From Ningiella ruwaisensis (GTDB lineage Bacteria > Pseudomonadota > Gammaproteobacteria > Enterobacterales > Alteromonadaceae), in the NCBI RefSeq assembly GCF_004798935.1, contig NZ_RAHT01000004.1:248001-312000 (forward strand): DNA of 64,000 bases, written 5' to 3'. The translations under genes and the position numbers were made by a program. This document shows, piece by piece, positions 17,766 to 29,453 of the stretch. The notes under the pieces are model-generated. The model was not told where the DNA came from. It ran no database searches and was given only the letters and a program-made list of their open reading frames with translations. Every line of letters starts with the position of its first letter. Within the stretch, counting starts at the first letter, position 1.

Positions 17766-20700
17766 GAACTGCCTTCGTTGAGCCCAATCATTGATTAACA
17801 AATTGGCTTCAAGTAATAGTTCCTCTACCTTGGTTTCGTAGGCAAAAGTGGGGTCTCTTTTTATCGCTTCTTCTAATTCAAAACACAGCATTTGTAATCG
17901 GGGTACACCGGTGTAGCAACACGCGCCATGAAGCTTGTGGACACTTTCCAGTAAGGATTTTATTTCTTGTCTTTCTGCGTATTGCTGAATGTCTTTTCGA
18001 TGGTCGTTCAAATGACTGACAAAATCGTCCATAAAGGACATTGCTACTTCCGGATTCTGATTAGAGCGAGAAAGCGCCAGATCCCAGTCAATACTTTCCG
18101 GCAATTTTTCTGAGTCATGATCTTGAAAATCACACCATTCATAGATCAGAGAAATTAAGCTATCCAGTTCAATAGGTTTGGATAAAAAGTCTTCCAGCCC
18201 TGACTCCAGAAAATGCTGTTTTTCTTTTTCCAGAGCATGAGCTGTGACAGCAATTATTGGTGTGGCTCGATTCAGGCTTAACTTGCGAATGCGTTTTGTC
18301 GTTTCTATGCCGTCTAATCCTGGCATTTGAATATCCATCAATATAAGGTCGTACTCAATTTGCTCACACTTTTCGATGGCGCTATGTCCATCGTATGCCA
18401 AATCAAGTGTTATTGGTGAGTTTTTCATCCAGGTCTCAAGCAAACGAAGGTTCAACTCCATATCATCAACAGCAAGAATTCTAGCGCTGGGCAGGTCTTT
18501 TATCTTTTTTTCAGTCTCAGACAACTGCATTGCGTGCACTGGCGAGTCAATAGACGTGACCTTTCGAGCCGTTAATGGCAAGCGCACTACTCGTGTCGAA
18601 ACAGGTAACATGCTGATCAGTGGGTTAGGAGGCGGTGGTCCAGAGAACAAGACAATCGTGTTGTCAGGTGCGTAAGGTTTCACTCGCTCAATAATAAAAT
18701 GACGTTTGCTGGTTTGGGTAAGTGATAACACAATAAAGAGATAACTATCTGCCTCAAGTTTTTGGATCAGCAAATCAAGACTTTCGAAACTGCTTACCTC
18801 AAATCCGGTAATCTGAAGCTGGCGGACGATAGTTCGCCGAGACTCTCCCCAGCGGTCATAAACAAAAGCTTTACGACCTAAAAATGGCAGGCTGTTCAAG
18901 CTATGAGGTAATATGCCGGGCTTGCCAATTTGTTGGCTAGACTGAACTTTAAAGGGAATAATTGCTTCAAAACAGCTTCCAATGGTTGGTTCACTTCTGA
19001 CACTTAAATGTCCGTTCATTAAATAGACCAACTCCTGGCAGATAACCAAACCTAAGCCCGTTCCCTGATAAGAGCGATTGAGTTCGTCTTCTAATTGATG
19101 AAATGCTTTAAATATCGTGTCTAAATCCTGTTCGTTAATACCGATACCGGAATCTTCTACTTTGATGCGTATAACGCATTCTCGACTCGTTAGACTATCT
19201 ACCTTTGCTCTTAAGGCAACATGCCCATAATTGGTAAATTTAAGGGCATTGCTGAGTAAGTTTGTTAAAAGCTGTTTAACGCGGAATACATCACCCACTA
19301 AAAATGTAGGCAAATCGTCAACATCATAGATGAATTCCAATTGCTTAAGGTGAGCGGTCTTTGACATGGTAGCGGCAATATCTTCAAACAAATCACGAGG
19401 CTGAAAAGGCTTTTCGTTCAGCGTGAGCTGTCCGGCTTCCATCTTTGAAAAGTCTAGAATATCGTTGACCAGTGTGAGTAAGTCTTTTGCAGCTGAGTTA
19501 ACAATCTTCACGTGCTCGTCGCGTTCTGCAACATTCACTTTTGACTCCAACTCCTTACTAAAATTGATAATCGCGTTTAAAGGCGTCCGGATTTCGTGCG
19601 ACATATTTGCCAAAAACTGCGACTTTACTTCGCTCGCTTTAACGGCCTCCCGACGGGCGATCTCCAAATGCACGTTCTGCTCTTCCACCATCAAGAAGTT
19701 GTTTTCAGCGTCGGCTCTCGCTTGCAGCAACTCGTCTTCAAGCTCATTTTGCGTTTTACTGACGATACCCAGAAGAAATGCGCCCGCTTGTAAATTCAAT
19801 GCCAGTTGAAAAAGCTGAGAATTGAAAGTATTTGTGGATAAATATCCAAATATATAAAGCGTGCTAAACACAACGCCTATTACCATTAAAATCCAGGCTA
19901 TTAAAATTGGACGTGCGGGTGCATATTGACTGTTAAACGTTTGAAAAGCGCTTAAAAAATTAACGGCCAGACAAACATAACCTAGAGTGTAGGTAATGAT
20001 AAAACGCCATTCGATTGAGAACGCGTTAAAACTGAGTAAAGCTAACGCAATAATGCTTAGTACAATAAAGCCAATTTGCATGATGTAAATGCGGCTACTG
20101 AATTTTTTGCGGGGTAAAAGTTGCGTCGTAAAAGCCGTACTGGAAATTCCAAGCAGAAGAATAATTTCTTCAGGCCGGACGTAATTAAAAATGGCAAAAA
20201 AAGCATCACCGAGCAAGTAGCTATGCCCACTCCAACTAAGTTGCCACTTCAACACAACAAAAATATGAAAAAAGAACAGTAAATTACTCAGGCTCGGATA
20301 ATTAAAAGAAAAGGTTATGGCATACATTGCCAAAATTATTATGGTTCCGTAAAAGCCCCCCCATAACAGAAAATCGATTTTGTTCGTCACGCTATGTGCT
20401 GATTCAGGCTCCAGATAAATAGGCGCCAAAAGAGACATACTCGAAGCGGATACATACAAATAGGCATCCACAGTCTGATTTTTTTCAAACCTTATTTCGA
20501 ATGTTGGATTGGCATAGTGCGAGTGCTTGTTCAGGATCCCGTCGGTCTTCTCATAAATGGTTTCGCCCTCATGCACCAGGTATAATCGCGCATCGTTAAT
20601 TTGGGCAAAGCGAACGGAAAGCACCCAATCCTCAATATCGCTTTGATTTTCAATTTTGGCATGAAACCATAGTCCATTTTGGACGAAACCAAAATTGGCC

Positions 20701-21086
20701 TGATTTGAAAATTCGTAAGGCAAGCTGTCTTTTTTTGCTTTGAATTCGTTGAAGGCAAGAGGCTCTGCTGGAGATGGTCTCGTGCCTTGAAGTGGGTTTC
20801 CCCAGTCTTGAACCCCTGCTTCTTGCTTCCCTCTTCCCTGACCTCCCCGTCCTTGATCCCCTTGTTCTTGATCCCAATAAACGGCAAATTTTGGCGTAAC
20901 CAGCGCAGGCGCATTTTCATCGTTGAGCACAATTTTATTTTGCTGAGCAAGCACAGAGGTAATCAGACTCACAGTGAGCAGCAACGCTATAAAACAGGCT
21001 CTTGCAAACCTTTTTAATCGATAGCAACAATCAAAAAGCGCTTTATGCAAAGAGAAGTTATTCTTTTTAAGAAAATGCGATACCAT
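17757..21086 (-). CDS. BarA-like hybrid histidine kinase with 7TMR-DISM sensor
   Basis: An 1109-residue membrane phosphorelay kinase. Domains in order: signal sequence (about 28-48); a Gln/Gly-rich low-complexity insert (73-99); an extracellular 7TMR-DISM sensor (about 100-230); seven membrane helices (about 237-445); HisKA with His497 (MSHEIRTPLN); HATPase with DSGIGI (646-651) and GTGLGL (675-680); a pseudo-receiver-like linker (735-845); a receiver with Asp918 (LILMDIQMP) and Lys970; and an HPt domain with His1050 in VHKLHGACCYTGVPRL. The receiver-HPt end closely resembles BarA, which signals to UvrY/GacA. The sensor differs from that of BarA and would detect an extracellular, perhaps sugar-like, ligand. 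It is divergent from parC, only 60 bp away. Confidence 0.87.
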   Translation of the reverse strand: MVSHFLKKNNFSLHKALFDCCYRLKRFARACFIALLLTVSLITSVLAQQNKIVLNDENAPALVTPKFAVYWDQEQGDQGRGGQGRGKQEAGVQDWGNPLQGTRPSPAEPLAFNEFKAKKDSLPYEFSNQANFGFVQNGLWFHAKIENQSDIEDWVLSVRFAQINDARLYLVHEGETIYEKTDGILNKHSHYANPTFEIRFEKNQTVDAYLYVSASSMSLLAPIYLEPESAHSVTNKIDFLLWGGFYGTIIILAMYAITFSFNYPSLSNLLFFFHIFVVLKWQLSWSGHSYLLGDAFFAIFNYVRPEEIILLLGISSTAFTTQLLPRKKFSSRIYIMQIGFIVLSIIALALLSFNAFSIEWRFIITYTLGYVCLAVNFLSAFQTFNSQYAPARPILIAWILMVIGVVFSTLYIFGYLSTNTFNSQLFQLALNLQAGAFLLGIVSKTQNELEDELLQARADAENNFLMVEEQNVHLEIARREAVKASEVKSQFLANMSHEIRTPLNAIINFSKELESKVNVAERDEHVKIVNSAAKDLLTLVNDILDFSKMEAGQLTLNEKPFQPRDLFEDIAATMSKTAHLKQLEFIYDVDDLPTFLVGDVFRVKQLLTNLLSNALKFTNYGHVALRAKVDSLTSRECVIRIKVEDSGIGINEQDLDTIFKAFHQLEDELNRSYQGTGLGLVICQELVYLMNGHLSVRSEPTIGSCFEAIIPFKVQSSQQIGKPGILPHSLNSLPFLGRKAFVYDRWGESRRTIVRQLQITGFEVSSFESLDLLIQKLEADSYLFIVLSLTQTSKRHFIIERVKPYAPDNTIVLFSGPPPPNPLISMLPVSTRVVRLPLTARKVTSIDSPVHAMQLSETEKKIKDLPSARILAVDDMELNLRLLETWMKNSPITLDLAYDGHSAIEKCEQIEYDLILMDIQMPGLDGIETTKRIRKLSLNRATPIIAVTAHALEKEKQHFLESGLEDFLSKPIELDSLISLIYEWCDFQDHDSEKLPESIDWDLALSRSNQNPEVAMSFMDDFVSHLNDHRKDIQQYAERQEIKSLLESVHKLHGACCYTGVPRLQMLCFELEEAIKRDPTFAYETKVEELLLEANLLINDWAQRRQFLI

Positions 21087-21146
21087 GCGGGTTATAATCT
21101 TAATTCCTTTGTAATAAGTTTACTTCAGTCAATCGACTAAGAGCCT

Positions 21147-23534
21147 ATGAATAACGATATAACAATAAACAGTGATGGTATAGAGCAACTTTCGCTAGGA
21201 CGCTTTACCGAAGACGCTTATTTAAATTATTCCATGTATGTCATCATGGACAGAGCCTTGCCGCACATAGGCGATGGTTTAAAGCCGGTGCAGCGACGAA
21301 TTATTTACGCGATGTCTGATTTAGGTTTAAGCAACAATGCAAAATACAAAAAATCGGCGCGAACAGTGGGGGATGTATTAGGTAAATTCCATCCGCACGG
21401 TGATTCTGCCTGTTACGAAGCTATGGTCTTAATGGCTCAGCCTTTTTCTTATCGCTATCCGCTTGTAGACGGACAGGGAAACTGGGGCGCGCCGGACGAT
21501 CCTAAATCGTTTGCTGCGATGCGATATACCGAAGCGCGACTATCGAAGTTTTCCGAAATTCTTTTAACTGAATTAGGACAAGGAACGGCTGATTGGGTGC
21601 CAAATTTTGATGGTACCTTACAAGAGCCAAAAGTATTGCCAGCTCGCTTACCGCATATACTGTTAAATGGCGTTACCGGTATCGCGGTCGGGATGGCTAC
21701 CGATATTCCGCCGCATAATGCCAGAGAGTTAGCTAACGCGTGTGCGTTATTACTTGATAACAGCCGAGCCGAATTAAGCGAACTTTTAGAGTTTGTGCAA
21801 GGGCCAGATTATCCGACAGATGCCGAAGTGATTACACCGAAAGCGGATATTCAAAAAATTTATGAAACCGGCCGTGGCAGCATCAAAATGCGGGCAGTTT
21901 ATCATGAAGAGAACGGTGAGGTTGTTATTACCGCTCTTCCTCATCAAGCATCGGGCGCTAAAATTCTTGAACAAATAGCCGCACAAATGCAGGCCAAAAA
22001 GCTGCCTTTCGTTAGCGACCTGCGCGATGAATCTGATCATGAAAATCCAACGCGTTTGGTGGTAACTCCACGCTCTAATCGTGTAGATGTTGAGCAGGTC
22101 ATGCAGCATTTATTCGCAACTACCGATTTGGAAAAATCCTATCGCGTTAATATTAATATGATTGGTCTTGACGGTCGTCCACAGGTTAAAGACTTAAAGT
22201 CCATCCTGAATGAATGGCTTGTATTTAGAAAAGATACTGTCACTCGTCGTTTGCAGTATCGCTTAGACAAAGTGCTAGCACGCCTGCATATCCTGGAAGG
22301 CTTGTTAATTGCTTTTTTAAATATTGATGAAGTGATTGCGATTATCCGAAATGAGGATAAACCAAAGCCTGTGCTCATGGAGCGATTTGGACTTTCTGAT
22401 ACGCAAGCTGAAGCCATTCTTGAATTAAAACTTCGTCATTTGGCAAAACTTGAAGAAGTGAAAATTAAGGGCGAACAGGAAGAGTTAAGTAAAGAAAGAG
22501 ATGCTTTACAATTATTACTCGGCTCTGACAGACGACTTAAAACATTAATTAAAAAAGAAATTCTGGCTGATGCAGAAACCTACGGAGACGATAGACGCTC
22601 ACCTATTGTTGAGCGTGGAGAGGCTAAAGCGCTAAGCGAAAAAGAGCTTGTTCCTTCAGAGCCGGTAACGGTAGTGCTTTCTGAAAAAGGGTGGGCGCGT
22701 TGCGCCAAGGGGCATGATGTCGATGCGCCAAACTTAAGTTACAAATCGGGTGATGCGTATCTGCATAGTGCGAAAGGAAGGAGCAATCAGCCCGCTGTAT
22801 TTTTAGATTCTTCGGGTCGAACATTTTCGTGCGACGCGCATGCTTTACCCTCTGCAAGAAGCCAGGGAGAACCACTTACCGGGCGCTTTAGCATTGTAGG
22901 TGGTGAACGCGCTGAATACGTTATTATGGGCAAAAGCGAGCAGGCTTACCTGATTGGGTCCGATTCAGGCTACGGATTTGTCGGTCATTTCGAAGATATG
23001 CTAACCAAGAATAAAGCAGGTAAAGCCTACGTTTCACTACCTGTTGGCGCAAAAATTATGTGTCCACAAGCGGTTTCACAACTAGACAGTGATTGGTGCC
23101 TGTGCATCTCAAATCAAGGCAGAATGTTACTCTTCCCGCTTAGGGATTTGCCTGTGCTTGGTAAAGGTAAAGGCAATAAACTGATGAATATCCCTTCCGC
23201 AAAAGCAAAAAGTCGTGAGGAATATCTCACGCAGCTTTCAGTTGTACCAGAAGGGGCAAGTATTAAAGTGATTGCCGGCAAGCGCATCATGACGCTAAGT
23301 CCAAGTGACCTTTCTCATTATCAGGGTGAGCGTGGACGCCGCGGAAATAAGCTGCCTCGCGGTTTGCAAAGAGTAGATGGCGTAGAAGTTTTATTAGCGC
23401 AATCTCAGCCAACGGATGAGCTCATTGATGAGACGGCTGAAGAGACAACTGAAAAAACAACAAATGCAGTAAAAAATACTGTCATAAAACCACAGGAAAA
23501 TAGTAGCGGCGACCTAAACTTTGATGAAGAGTAA
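21147..23534 (+). CDS. parC: DNA topoisomerase IV subunit A
   Basis: Decatenates daughter chromosomes and relaxes supercoils together with ParE. The 795-residue protein has the winged-helix/tower core with catalytic Tyr127 (MRYTEARLS), and the quinolone-determining region reads [12 protein letters not shown] with Ser87 and Glu91, the drug-sensitive residues. The C-terminal beta-pinwheel (about 520-750) ends in a Thr/Glu-rich tail ([11 protein letters not shown]). It is somewhat longer than E. coli ParC because of that tail. A TATAAT at 21093-21098 in the 60-bp divergent spacer may be its -10 box. The stop overlaps the rlmA start, so rlmA is probably coupled. parE is not in this window. Confidence 0.95.
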   Translation: MNNDITINSDGIEQLSLGRFTEDAYLNYSMYVIMDRALPHIGDGLKPVQRRIIYAMSDLGLSNNAKYKKSARTVGDVLGKFHPHGDSACYEAMVLMAQPFSYRYPLVDGQGNWGAPDDPKSFAAMRYTEARLSKFSEILLTELGQGTADWVPNFDGTLQEPKVLPARLPHILLNGVTGIAVGMATDIPPHNARELANACALLLDNSRAELSELLEFVQGPDYPTDAEVITPKADIQKIYETGRGSIKMRAVYHEENGEVVITALPHQASGAKILEQIAAQMQAKKLPFVSDLRDESDHENPTRLVVTPRSNRVDVEQVMQHLFATTDLEKSYRVNINMIGLDGRPQVKDLKSILNEWLVFRKDTVTRRLQYRLDKVLARLHILEGLLIAFLNIDEVIAIIRNEDKPKPVLMERFGLSDTQAEAILELKLRHLAKLEEVKIKGEQEELSKERDALQLLLGSDRRLKTLIKKEILADAETYGDDRRSPIVERGEAKALSEKELVPSEPVTVVLSEKGWARCAKGHDVDAPNLSYKSGDAYLHSAKGRSNQPAVFLDSSGRTFSCDAHALPSARSQGEPLTGRFSIVGGERAEYVIMGKSEQAYLIGSDSGYGFVGHFEDMLTKNKAGKAYVSLPVGAKIMCPQAVSQLDSDWCLCISNQGRMLLFPLRDLPVLGKGKGNKLMNIPSAKAKSREEYLTQLSVVPEGASIKVIAGKRIMTLSPSDLSHYQGERGRRGNKLPRGLQRVDGVEVLLAQSQPTDELIDETAEETTEKTTNAVKNTVIKPQENSSGDLNFDEE

Positions 23535-24399
23535 TTGGATGTGTCCGGTTTGCAAGTGCTCACTTTTGCAAAGCGCTAGCGGGTTTTCTTGCATTAATGG
23601 TCACCAATATGATCGCGCAAAGTATAATTATGTTAACTTATTGCTCGCTAATCAGAAAAAAAGTAAGGAGCCGGGCGATAGTAAAGCAATGATCAATGCC
23701 CGGCATACTTTTCTTCAAAGCGGCGCATATGAAATACTAGCTGATAGATTGCGAACGCTCGTAAAAAGCTACCTTAATGATTTATCACAAACGAGCGGAG
23801 CTTCTGCGTCTTTATTGACATGTCATAGCTTTAATCTACTTGATGCCGCATGCGGTGAGGGCTATTACTCCGCTTATATTAAAGAAAAATTAGAGCGTGA
23901 GTATCCACTAACTATTAGTGGTGTTGACATATCAAAATTCGCTATAACCAAAGCTGCCAAAACTTATAAATTAAATAGCTATGCGGTAGCGAGTACTTAC
24001 AACCTTACCTTGGAAACGCATTCTCAGGATATCGTGTTGCAAGTCTTTGGACCGAGTGACGCGAAAGAAATAGCTCGGATACTCAAGCCCGGCGGACTGT
24101 GGCTAGAAGTTATGCCAGGTGAATCTCATTTAGAAGAACTTAAAGCGTTTGTTTATGAAAAATCACTAAAGCACGAGCCGCGAACAGATGAGATCCAAGG
24201 CTTCTCAAATGCACAAATACATGACTTAGCATTTGATGTGTCGCTTCCAAACACTGATTTACGTCATGCATTACTGACTATGACACCTTTTCTGTATCGA
24301 ATATCAGATGAAAACAAACAACAGCTACTGCAAAGACTGAATAAGGTGCATGCGCACTTTACGCTCTGCCTTAGACACTCGCAAACTCAAGCTTGCTGA
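23524..24399 (+). CDS. rlmA: 23S rRNA (guanine-745-N1)-methyltransferase
   Basis: Methylates G745 of 23S rRNA using S-adenosylmethionine. The N-terminal zinc-binding motif is CPVC...C...H (Cys6, Cys9, Cys22, His26 region) followed by [12 protein letters not shown], a signature of RlmA. The methyltransferase fold has the SAM loop [12 protein letters not shown]. The length of ~291 residues is slightly above E. coli RlmA (269). ATG 23524 is preferred over the TTG one codon earlier. It overlaps the end of parC by 11 bases. A hairpin terminator lies just past the stop. Confidence 0.88.
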   Translation: MKSNWMCPVCKCSLLQSASGFSCINGHQYDRAKYNYVNLLLANQKKSKEPGDSKAMINARHTFLQSGAYEILADRLRTLVKSYLNDLSQTSGASASLLTCHSFNLLDAACGEGYYSAYIKEKLEREYPLTISGVDISKFAITKAAKTYKLNSYAVASTYNLTLETHSQDIVLQVFGPSDAKEIARILKPGGLWLEVMPGESHLEELKAFVYEKSLKHEPRTDEIQGFSNAQIHDLAFDVSLPNTDLRHALLTMTPFLYRISDENKQQLLQRLNKVHAHFTLCLRHSQTQAC

Positions 24400-24412
24400 A
24401 CGGATTTAAAGA

Positions 24413-24438
24413 AAACGCCCAGACCATGCCGGGCGTTT
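24413..24438. terminator. Bidirectional hairpin between rlmA and the ast operon
   Basis: AAACGCCC (24413-24420) pairs with GGGCGTTT (24431-24438) around a 10-base loop. On the minus strand it is followed by TTTTCTTT, so it should stop the leftward ast operon transcript best. On the plus strand the trailing T-run is short. Confidence 0.7.
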
Positions 24439-24466
24439 CAAACAGGCTTATTGAAATAAAACAGCC

Positions 24467-25273
24467 TTATTGCGCGTTAGTGCTTTCAAATATCTTATCA
24501 GCAGAGGCTGCAACAAAGCCTTGATACAAATTGCCATCAGGTAAGCGGTATCGCTGTGCAAACTCATAAAAACAGCTAGGAATAACCATGGGTTTGTCTG
24601 AGAATTTTACTTCTGCCTTATCTGCCATTGTAGAAGACTGAGCAAGACAAACATCCTCTCCGCCTTTAATTTCACCGCCTGAAGTATTAAGCGCGAAGCC
24701 AGCCTGTTTGAGTATTTCATTTACTTCGCTTAGTTCGCTGATATTGCGTAAATGATTAACGCTCACGGTGAAATGGTTGGCACGATAACCCCATGCCGCC
24801 ATCCATGCTGCATATTCCGATTCAGCCAAAAGCGTTTTATAATCAGCACTGCTTACCTGCCAATGGGTGCCTGAATAAAGAAAATTATCATCCATAACAC
24901 TCGATGGGTCAATTTGCTCCACCATGCGATGAATGATCGTTTGCGCCTCTTCGCTTAACTCATCCACACGCAATTCGCTGATAAACACCTTTGGCTGCTC
25001 GGGATCGGGATGTTGGAAATGCAAGGCATTGAGCTTTTTTGCTGCAAAATCATATTCGCCACCTTGCGTATATCCCACCGCTTTGAAGTGAGCTGCTAAT
25101 TTATCAATATTCACCTTATCGATATTGAAGGTTCTAAGCGCGATGTGGTCGTTAACTATATCTGACTCGCCGCTTTTATCACCAATCAATGCGTGTATTT
25201 TTTCTGCTGAAGGAGTAATGGCGAGATAATTGTGCCAAAGTCCGTCAAATAGGCTGTTTACGTCTTTATGCAT
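24467..25273 (-). CDS. DUF1338 metalloenzyme, last gene of the ast operon
   Basis: A 268-residue DUF1338 protein. The family includes HglS, an Fe(II) 2-oxoadipate dioxygenase/decarboxylase that makes 2-hydroxyglutarate in lysine breakdown, related to the VOC fold. Candidate metal ligands are His43 (DHIALRTF), His167 (NHFTVSV) and Glu237 (FYEFAQRY). The protein is much shorter than the ~460-residue HglS of Pseudomonas, so the substrate may differ. It starts 11 bp after astD and so is made with arginine-catabolic enzymes. I infer a 2-oxo-acid or hydroxy-acid step linked to glutamate/succinate metabolism, but the actual reaction is not readable. Confidence 0.75.
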   Translation of the reverse strand: MHKDVNSLFDGLWHNYLAITPSAEKIHALIGDKSGESDIVNDHIALRTFNIDKVNIDKLAAHFKAVGYTQGGEYDFAAKKLNALHFQHPDPEQPKVFISELRVDELSEEAQTIIHRMVEQIDPSSVMDDNFLYSGTHWQVSSADYKTLLAESEYAAWMAAWGYRANHFTVSVNHLRNISELSEVNEILKQAGFALNTSGGEIKGGEDVCLAQSSTMADKAEVKFSDKPMVIPSCFYEFAQRYRLPDGNLYQGFVAASADKIFESTNAQ

Positions 25274-25284
25274 TTAGACCTTCC

Positions 25285-26787
<1,503 letters not shown>

Positions 26788-26822
26788 TTAGATTGCTTGT
26801 GTGATAAATTAAGGTAACACTG

Positions 26823-27860
26823 TTATGCGCGTTTTGGTGCGCATGCACAAATACGGATTTTATTACCTGCTTCTATTAATAAAGCATTAGCGGTTTTGGG
26901 GCTGATTATTGCGTCTCCGTTGTGATCAAAATCAAGGGGAGCAACACAGGCTCTAAAGTCAGCTATCTTGTCGTTAATAATAAAGTACAGGTCCTCTTTT
27001 GTCTCAGGAACCTCTTCGAGCTTTGATATTGTGCACTGCCTGCTATTTCTAACAGTTGTGATATTCACTAAATCAGCTTCTACAGTTGGACCTGCGTCAA
27101 AAATATCCACATAACCGCGATTTTTAAACCCCTCCTGCTGCAAGAGACGAAGCGCGGGTTTGGTTTTCTCGTGCACTTTACCAATACAGGCTTGCGCTTC
27201 TTTTGAGAGCAATTTGACGTAAATTGGATACTTGGGCATCAATTCAGCAATAAAAACTTTGTTTCCAATACCGGTAAGATAATCGGCAGTCGGGAAATCC
27301 ATTGAAAAAAAGTGCTTTTCGAGCCACTCCCAAAAAGGGCTGGTTCCATTTTCGTCGGATATACCGCGCATTTCCGCTATGACAGTGTCTGCAAAACGCT
27401 GTTTATGCTGCGCCATAAACAAAAAGCGAAACTTTGATAATAGCCTTCCGGCATGCCCTTTTCTTGCTTTCTCACGTAAAAATAAAGTACAAATTTCGCT
27501 TACGCCAGTATAGTCGTTACAAAAGGTAAGGATATCTACAGTGTTGTGGACGTTTAACTCACGAGAGGCGTGAACCACTTTACCAACGTGATAGTGGTAA
27601 AATGCGTCGGTAAGGCCCACAGTAGCCTCGATTCCAGATGTGCCTACTACTTCACCGGTTTCGGTGTCTTCCATCACAAACAGATAACTTTGAACGCCGG
27701 GTGTATCCGGTTGACTGGCAAAGGCATTTTGCGCTGCCAGAATCTTTTTCCGAAGTAATGCCTCGTTTACCGGCAGCGAGGTAAAACCAATACCTGATTC
27801 CTGGGCAATTTCATAAAGCGCATCGTAATCTTGCGCCTGAATAGGGCGAATAACCAACAT
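26823..27860 (-). CDS. astA: Arginine N-succinyltransferase
   Basis: First step of the AST pathway: succinyl-CoA plus L-arginine to N2-succinylarginine. The 345-residue length and the sequence blocks (MLVIRPIQAQDYDALYEIAQESGIG at the start, LSKFRFLFMAQ, and GYVDIFDAGPTVEADL) are those of AstA, a GNAT-like fold. It lies 15 bp after astC. The next step needs AstB, which is not in the window. Confidence 0.93.
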   Translation of the reverse strand: MLVIRPIQAQDYDALYEIAQESGIGFTSLPVNEALLRKKILAAQNAFASQPDTPGVQSYLFVMEDTETGEVVGTSGIEATVGLTDAFYHYHVGKVVHASRELNVHNTVDILTFCNDYTGVSEICTLFLREKARKGHAGRLLSKFRFLFMAQHKQRFADTVIAEMRGISDENGTSPFWEWLEKHFFSMDFPTADYLTGIGNKVFIAELMPKYPIYVKLLSKEAQACIGKVHEKTKPALRLLQQEGFKNRGYVDIFDAGPTVEADLVNITTVRNSRQCTISKLEEVPETKEDLYFIINDKIADFRACVAPLDFDHNGDAIISPKTANALLIEAGNKIRICACAPKRA

Positions 27861-27875
27861 ATGATTAGTGTCCTA

Positions 27876-29099
27876 TTAGGCGTTTTCAAGGCTTTGCGTT
27901 TCAAGCATTTTTGCAATGCCACGTTCAAAGCGCGCAAGTCCTTCGATTATATCTTCATCAGGAATAATTAAAGAAGGCGCGAAGCGAACAACATCCATAC
28001 CTGCAACGAGACACATCAAGCCCTGCTCATTCGCGGCCATCATAAAGTCTCTTGCTTTGCCCTTATATTCATCTGCCATTGCGCAGCCTAAGAGCATGCC
28101 TTTGCCGCGAATTTCAGAAAATACATGGTATTTGTCGTTAATCTCTTTCAGTTTTTCACGGAACAAAGCTTCTTTGTGCGCTACTGACGAAAGGATCTTG
28201 GGGTCATTTACGATATCAAACACTTTTTCCGCAATTGCACACGCTAGCGGATTACCGCCGTAAGTGCTTCCGTGCGTGCCTGGTTTTAGGCTTTCAGCGA
28301 TTTTATTAGTAGTAAGCATTGCGCCAACGGGAAAGCCACCGCCCAGTGATTTAGCCGAAGTAAGAATATCAGGCGTAACGCCAAGATTCATGTACTCGAA
28401 TAATTTTCCAGTACGACCCATTCCAGATTGCACTTCATCAAAAATTAACAGTGCATTGTGCTTATCGCAAAGCTCACGTACACCTTTTACAAATTCAATG
28501 TCAGGTACAATAATTCCACCTTCACCTTGCATTGGCTCCATCATGACCGCGCAAGTACGATCCGAAATTATGGCTTTAAGTGCATCTAAATTATTAAACT
28601 CGCTATGTACGACCGCCCCTGGCTTTGGACCAAATCCATCGGAATAAGCAGGTTGGCCGCCAACAGTGACAGTAAAGAAAGTACGGCCATGAAAGCCTTT
28701 AGTAAATGAAATAATCTGGTCTTTTTCTTCGCCGTAGTGGTCAAGAGCAAAACGTCGCGCAAGTTTCAAGGCTGCCTCGTTTGCTTCGGCACCAGAGTTT
28801 GCAAAATATACCTTTTCAGCAAACGTGGCATCGCATAACTTTTTCGCTAGTCGTAGCGCAGGCTCATTGGTAAATACATTGCTTAAATGCCAGAGCTTGC
28901 TACCTTGCTCATTCAGCACTTTTACTAGCTCAGGGTGACAGTGGCCTAATACGTTTACTGCAATGCCGCCAGCAAAATCAATATACTCAACACCATCCTG
29001 ATCCCAAACACGCGAGCCCTCGCCGCGCACTGGCACCATCGCCGCAGGATTGTAGTTTGGCACCATGACTTCGTTAAAAGTTTCTCTGGTAACTTGCAT
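27876..29099 (-). CDS. astC: Succinylornithine / acetylornithine aminotransferase
   Basis: A class III PLP aminotransferase that removes the delta-amino group of succinylornithine in arginine breakdown, and can usually do the ArgD reaction on acetylornithine in biosynthesis. GAGGTG five to six bases before ATG 29099 picks this start (407 residues) over a GTG six codons upstream. PLP-lysine region: [27 protein letters not shown] and GNPLACA are family blocks. It is first in astC-astA-astD-DUF1338. No separate argD occurs in the arg cluster at 50.7-57.6 kb, so one enzyme may serve both routes. ARG boxes lie 101-139 bp upstream. Confidence 0.9.
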   Translation of the reverse strand: MQVTRETFNEVMVPNYNPAAMVPVRGEGSRVWDQDGVEYIDFAGGIAVNVLGHCHPELVKVLNEQGSKLWHLSNVFTNEPALRLAKKLCDATFAEKVYFANSGAEANEAALKLARRFALDHYGEEKDQIISFTKGFHGRTFFTVTVGGQPAYSDGFGPKPGAVVHSEFNNLDALKAIISDRTCAVMMEPMQGEGGIIVPDIEFVKGVRELCDKHNALLIFDEVQSGMGRTGKLFEYMNLGVTPDILTSAKSLGGGFPVGAMLTTNKIAESLKPGTHGSTYGGNPLACAIAEKVFDIVNDPKILSSVAHKEALFREKLKEINDKYHVFSEIRGKGMLLGCAMADEYKGKARDFMMAANEQGLMCLVAGMDVVRFAPSLIIPDEDIIEGLARFERGIAKMLETQSLENA

Positions 29100-29199
29100 A
29101 AACACCTCTATTTCCACTTCGATTAAGAGCGATATTATGCCAGAAAATTAAGCAATAGTCGCTACCAGTAAATCAGCAAAAGTCTTGTTTTTAAAAGGA

Positions 29200-29238
29200 A
29201 ATGAAGATATTTGCATAAGCAATGAATAATTATTTTTG
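29200..29238 (-). promoter_or_regulatory. Tandem ARG boxes upstream of the ast operon
   Basis: Two 18-bp sites, 29200-29217 and 29221-29238, each match the ARG box consensus WNTGAATWWWWATTCANW at 13 of 16 informative positions. They are offset by exactly 21 bp (18 + 3), the spacing at which ArgR hexamers bind. The rest of the 29118-29453 spacer shows no gene. In enterobacteria and Pseudomonas, ArgR activates ast genes. Confidence 0.6.
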
Positions 29239-29453
29239 TGCGATTACCACAGGTAAAGTCGCTTAAAGTTTAAGCTGAAAAGAACAAAGTTTCGCTGTCA
29301 GGCTGTTGAACAAGCATGCCTCAGGCGCAAAGATATGCGAAAGGAAGTCAATTAAATTGACGTAATGGCGCGCATAAACATGCAAAAAATTTTTTTAACA
29401 AGATGATAAAAGCGTAATTATTGCAGTACATTTACGCAAAATGTTAATCAAAA

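Noticed and set aside
29339-29395. Sigma-54 promoter for the ast operon
   Set aside because: TGGCGC-like strings occur but neither strand has the GG/GC pair at the required spacing.
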